NCBI GenBank assembly: GCA_019424905.1
Contig: JAHYYP010000004.1
Location: 1-64,000 of the forward strand
Source: Collinsella sp.
GTDB taxonomy: Bacteria; Actinomycetota; Coriobacteriia; Coriobacteriales; Coriobacteriaceae
DNA length: 64,000 nucleotides
Direction: 5' to 3'
Position 1 is the first letter of the stretch. Every line of letters starts with the position of its first letter. Below, one piece after another: positions 62,241-64,000 of the stretch. The notes beneath the pieces were generated by a model. The model had not been told where the DNA came from. It searched no databases and was given only the letters and a program-made list of their open reading frames with translations. The translations under genes were made by a program, and so were the position numbers.

Positions 62241-63098
62241 GTGGAAACGAATATTCAAAAGATGCAGGTGCTGCTCGAGACCGTGCGCGCCGGCAGTTTT
62301 ACGCGCGCCGCCGAGCGCCTGAGCTATTCGCAGTCGGGCGTGAGCCGCATGGTGGCCGATCTTGAGGCCGATTGGGGCTTTAAGGTGCTCGACCGCAGTC
62401 GCGAGGGCGTAGTACTTTCTGCCGATGGACGGCAAGTTATGCCTGCGGTTGAGGCGTTATGCGAGGAGTTTGGCCGCCTGCAGCGACGCGTGGATGAGAT
62501 GCGTGGGCTCATGCGCGGCAAAATCTGCATCGGTACGTTTTCGAGTGTGGCGACCCACATGCTGCCGCCAGTGATTGCGCGCTTTCGCGCCGATCACCCG
62601 GACGTCGATTATGAGTTGCTGATGGGCGATTACTCAGAGATTGAACAATGGGTGGCTGAGGGTCGTTGCGACCTGGGCTTTATCCCGCGTGAGCCACGAG
62701 AAAACGGCATGGCATCGCGGTCTTTGGTGCGCGACGAGTTGATGGCGGTAGTGCCGGCAGATTCTTTGCTTGCCACGGCGGGGGTCGTCTCTCTTGCCGA
62801 TTTGGCCAACGAGCAGTTTATTCTGCTAGAACGAGGTACCGATGACGAGATTACGCCGCTGTTCCGTCGGGCGGGGCTGACGGTGCGCTCCAAGCTGTCG
62901 ACCTGGGATGACTATGCGATTATGGCCATGGTTGAGGACGGCCTGGGCGTGAGCATTCTTCCCGCGCTCATCTTGCGCCGCTGTCAGTTCGATGTTGCCG
63001 TGCGCCCACTCGAGGGACATCCTCATCGGCAGATCAACGCCATATATCGAACGGCCGACGTTTCGCTTGCCACTGCTCGATTCCTTGAATACCTCTAA
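62241..63098 (+). CDS. LysR-type transcriptional regulator
   Basis: A 285-residue regulator: winged helix GSFTRAAERLSYSQSGVSRMVADLE, then an effector domain (GKICIGTFSSVATHMLP, WDDYAIMAMVEDGLGVSILP). It resembles the LysR at 22193 in length, organisation and the C-terminal dimer block. The start is GTG at 62241 with GGAGGGG about 7 nt upstream. It is divergent from the second DMT transporter gene and probably controls it; the ligand is unknown. Confidence 0.88.
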   Translation: METNIQKMQVLLETVRAGSFTRAAERLSYSQSGVSRMVADLEADWGFKVLDRSREGVVLSADGRQVMPAVEALCEEFGRLQRRVDEMRGLMRGKICIGTFSSVATHMLPPVIARFRADHPDVDYELLMGDYSEIEQWVAEGRCDLGFIPREPRENGMASRSLVRDELMAVVPADSLLATAGVVSLADLANEQFILLERGTDDEITPLFRRAGLTVRSKLSTWDDYAIMAMVEDGLGVSILPALILRRCQFDVAVRPLEGHPHRQINAIYRTADVSLATARFLEYL

Positions 63099-63157
63099 AC
63101 GCGTGCATGTCATTGTCCGCTTTGGGCAAATCTCGGAGTTCGGTACGTTTTCTTATG

Positions 63158-63240
63158 AAATTGAACTTTCGAATGAGGCGCGGCGCTATACTGCTTGCTA
63201 AATTGAACCCCGGTTCAATTCGTGTTCTATAAATTGAACT
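63158..63240 (+). promoter_or_regulatory. Operator array upstream of the HTH-aminotransferase gene
   Basis: AAATTGAAC occurs at 63158, 63200 and 63231, each followed by a T or C run. The middle copy is half of a perfect inverted repeat ATTGAACC-CC-GGTTCAAT (63202-63219). TATACT at 63187-63192 is a likely -10, so the operators surround the transcription start. The encoded HTH protein itself is the obvious candidate ligand. Confidence 0.6.
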
Positions 63241-63260
63241 TTGCCAGCAAGGAGGTTCCT

Positions 63261-64000
63261 GTGGCCCAAGAGACGTTTAGCGATCGCCTGCGACAGGCTA
63301 TGTCCGATTGCGGCGTTCGCCAGTCGAACGTGATCCGCGCATCGGAGATGCTCGGCAAAAAACTCGGCAAGAGTCAGATGAGCCAATATGTGAGCGGCAA
63401 GACGATCCCGCGACGCGATGTGGCCGAGCTGCTCGCCCGTATTTTGGAGGTCGATGTTACCTGGCTGCTTGCCGGCGACGCCGATCAAAGCGAGGCATCA
63501 TCACCCCGCAACGATTCCAAGCCCGAACCCCATCCCTCAGCTCAAATTGCAAGGAGCACCACCATGCGTACTTTTTCTAAATCCACCAAGCTCGATAACG
63601 TCCTGTATGACGTGCGCGGTCCCGTCGTCGACGAGGCTGCCCGTATGGAGGACGAGGGCGAGCGCATCCTCAAGCTCAATATCGGCAACCCGGCGCCCTT
63701 CGGTTTCCGCACGCCCGATGAGGTCATCAAGGACATGCGCCAGCAGCTGCCCGACTGCGAAGGCTATTCCAACTCGCGTGGCCTGTTCTCCGCGCGCAAG
63801 GCGATCATGCAGTATTCGCAGATCAAGGGCCTGCCCAACGTTCAGATGGAGCATATCTACACGGGCAACGGCGTGTCCGAACTCATTCAGCTTTCGATGA
63901 ACGCGCTGCTCGACAATGGTGACGAGATTCTGATCCCCAGCCCCGATTATCCGCTCTGGACGGCGTGCGCAACCCTTGCCGGCGGTCATCCCGTGCACTA
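63261..64000 (+). CDS. XRE-type HTH fused to a class I/II aminotransferase, 3' end outside window
   Basis: One open frame of at least 246 codons. Residues 1-70 form an XRE-like helix-turn-helix (QSNVIRASEMLGKK, SQMSQYVSGKTIPRR, VTWLLAG). A linker rich in Ser, Pro and Glu spans about 71-100. From residue 102 (MRTFSKSTKLDNV) it matches the alanine aminotransferase AlaA/AlaT family: LNIGNPAPFGF, GYSNSRGLFSAR, YTGNGVSELIQL, IPSPDYPLW. The GTG start at 63261 has GGAGG 6 nt upstream. A second in-frame ATG at 63564 has its own AAGGAG, so a free aminotransferase could also be made. The PLP-lysine region lies beyond the edge. Confidence 0.82.
   Translation, partial: MAQETFSDRLRQAMSDCGVRQSNVIRASEMLGKKLGKSQMSQYVSGKTIPRRDVAELLARILEVDVTWLLAGDADQSEASSPRNDSKPEPHPSAQIARSTTMRTFSKSTKLDNVLYDVRGPVVDEAARMEDEGERILKLNIGNPAPFGFRTPDEVIKDMRQQLPDCEGYSNSRGLFSARKAIMQYSQIKGLPNVQMEHIYTGNGVSELIQLSMNALLDNGDEILIPSPDYPLWTACATLAGGHPVH

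Overview
The window reads as a chromosomal segment of a high-GC Gram-positive gut actinobacterium of the class Coriobacteriia, most like Collinsella. This is inferred from the overall gene set (bile salt hydrolase-type amidase, class II UvrA, ribosomal-protection-type GTPase, expanded hybrid kinases with periplasmic solute-binding sensors, beta-helix surface proteins ending in an LAATG sorting-like signal), the high GC with GTG/ATG starts and clear GGAGG-type ribosome sites, and a recurring TACAAT -10 box with weak -35. No tRNA, rRNA, CRISPR array or intact prophage was seen.

Layout. 0-1.2 kb: frameshifted IS256-family transposase remnant and a repeat-rich gap. 1.2-4.6 kb: glutaredoxin, XRE/TipAS-type regulator, TrmO-like methyltransferase, MalY/PatB aminotransferase. 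4.7-11.2 kb: a signalling block of a solute-binding lipoprotein overlapping a hybrid histidine kinase, and a convergent second hybrid kinase that carries its own two solute-binding domains. 11.3-14.6 kb: 2-TM potassium channel, LOG-type protein, ClC channel, methyltransferase. 14.9-16.9 kb: GntR-ABC operon. 17-21 kb: prfC, a candidate preQ1 riboswitch with a queuosine-precursor transporter and an SDR, ung. 21-25.5 kb: DMT/LysR pair, MATE pump, RlmA-type methyltransferase. 25.5-28 kb: small membrane proteins, RsmJ, zinc-ribbon protein, GNAT. 28.3-35.2 kb: Tet(M)-like GTPase, AAA ATPase overlapping a class II UvrA, and a convergent related AAA ATPase. 35.3-38.2 kb: TrmL, CobW-type GTPase, ArsC-like protein without its cysteine, flavodoxin-type reductase. 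38.3-42.6 kb: two c-di-GMP enzymes. 43-46 kb: patatin and a TPP-riboswitch thiM/thiamine-binding/thiE operon. 46-51.4 kb: HAD phosphatase, LysR plus MetE-like methyltransferase, uracil permease, esterase. 51.5-57 kb: tandem-duplicated surface proteins and purine permease. 57-61 kb: degenerate peptide deformylase, choloylglycine hydrolase, Kup. 61-64 kb: second DMT/LysR pair and an XRE-aminotransferase fusion cut by the right edge.

Several genes stop within or beside strong palindromes that share a GGGAC core. These look like a dispersed repeat family that also serves as transcription terminators. The most unusual items are the HTH-aminotransferase fusion with an internal start and an operator array, the footprint of a tandem duplication that copied the tail of the neighbouring permease, the ATPase-UvrA-ATPase cluster beside a Tet(M)-like GTPase, and several enzymes with a missing key residue (deformylase Glu to Met, ArsC-like Cys to Ser, ClC gating Glu to Ile).
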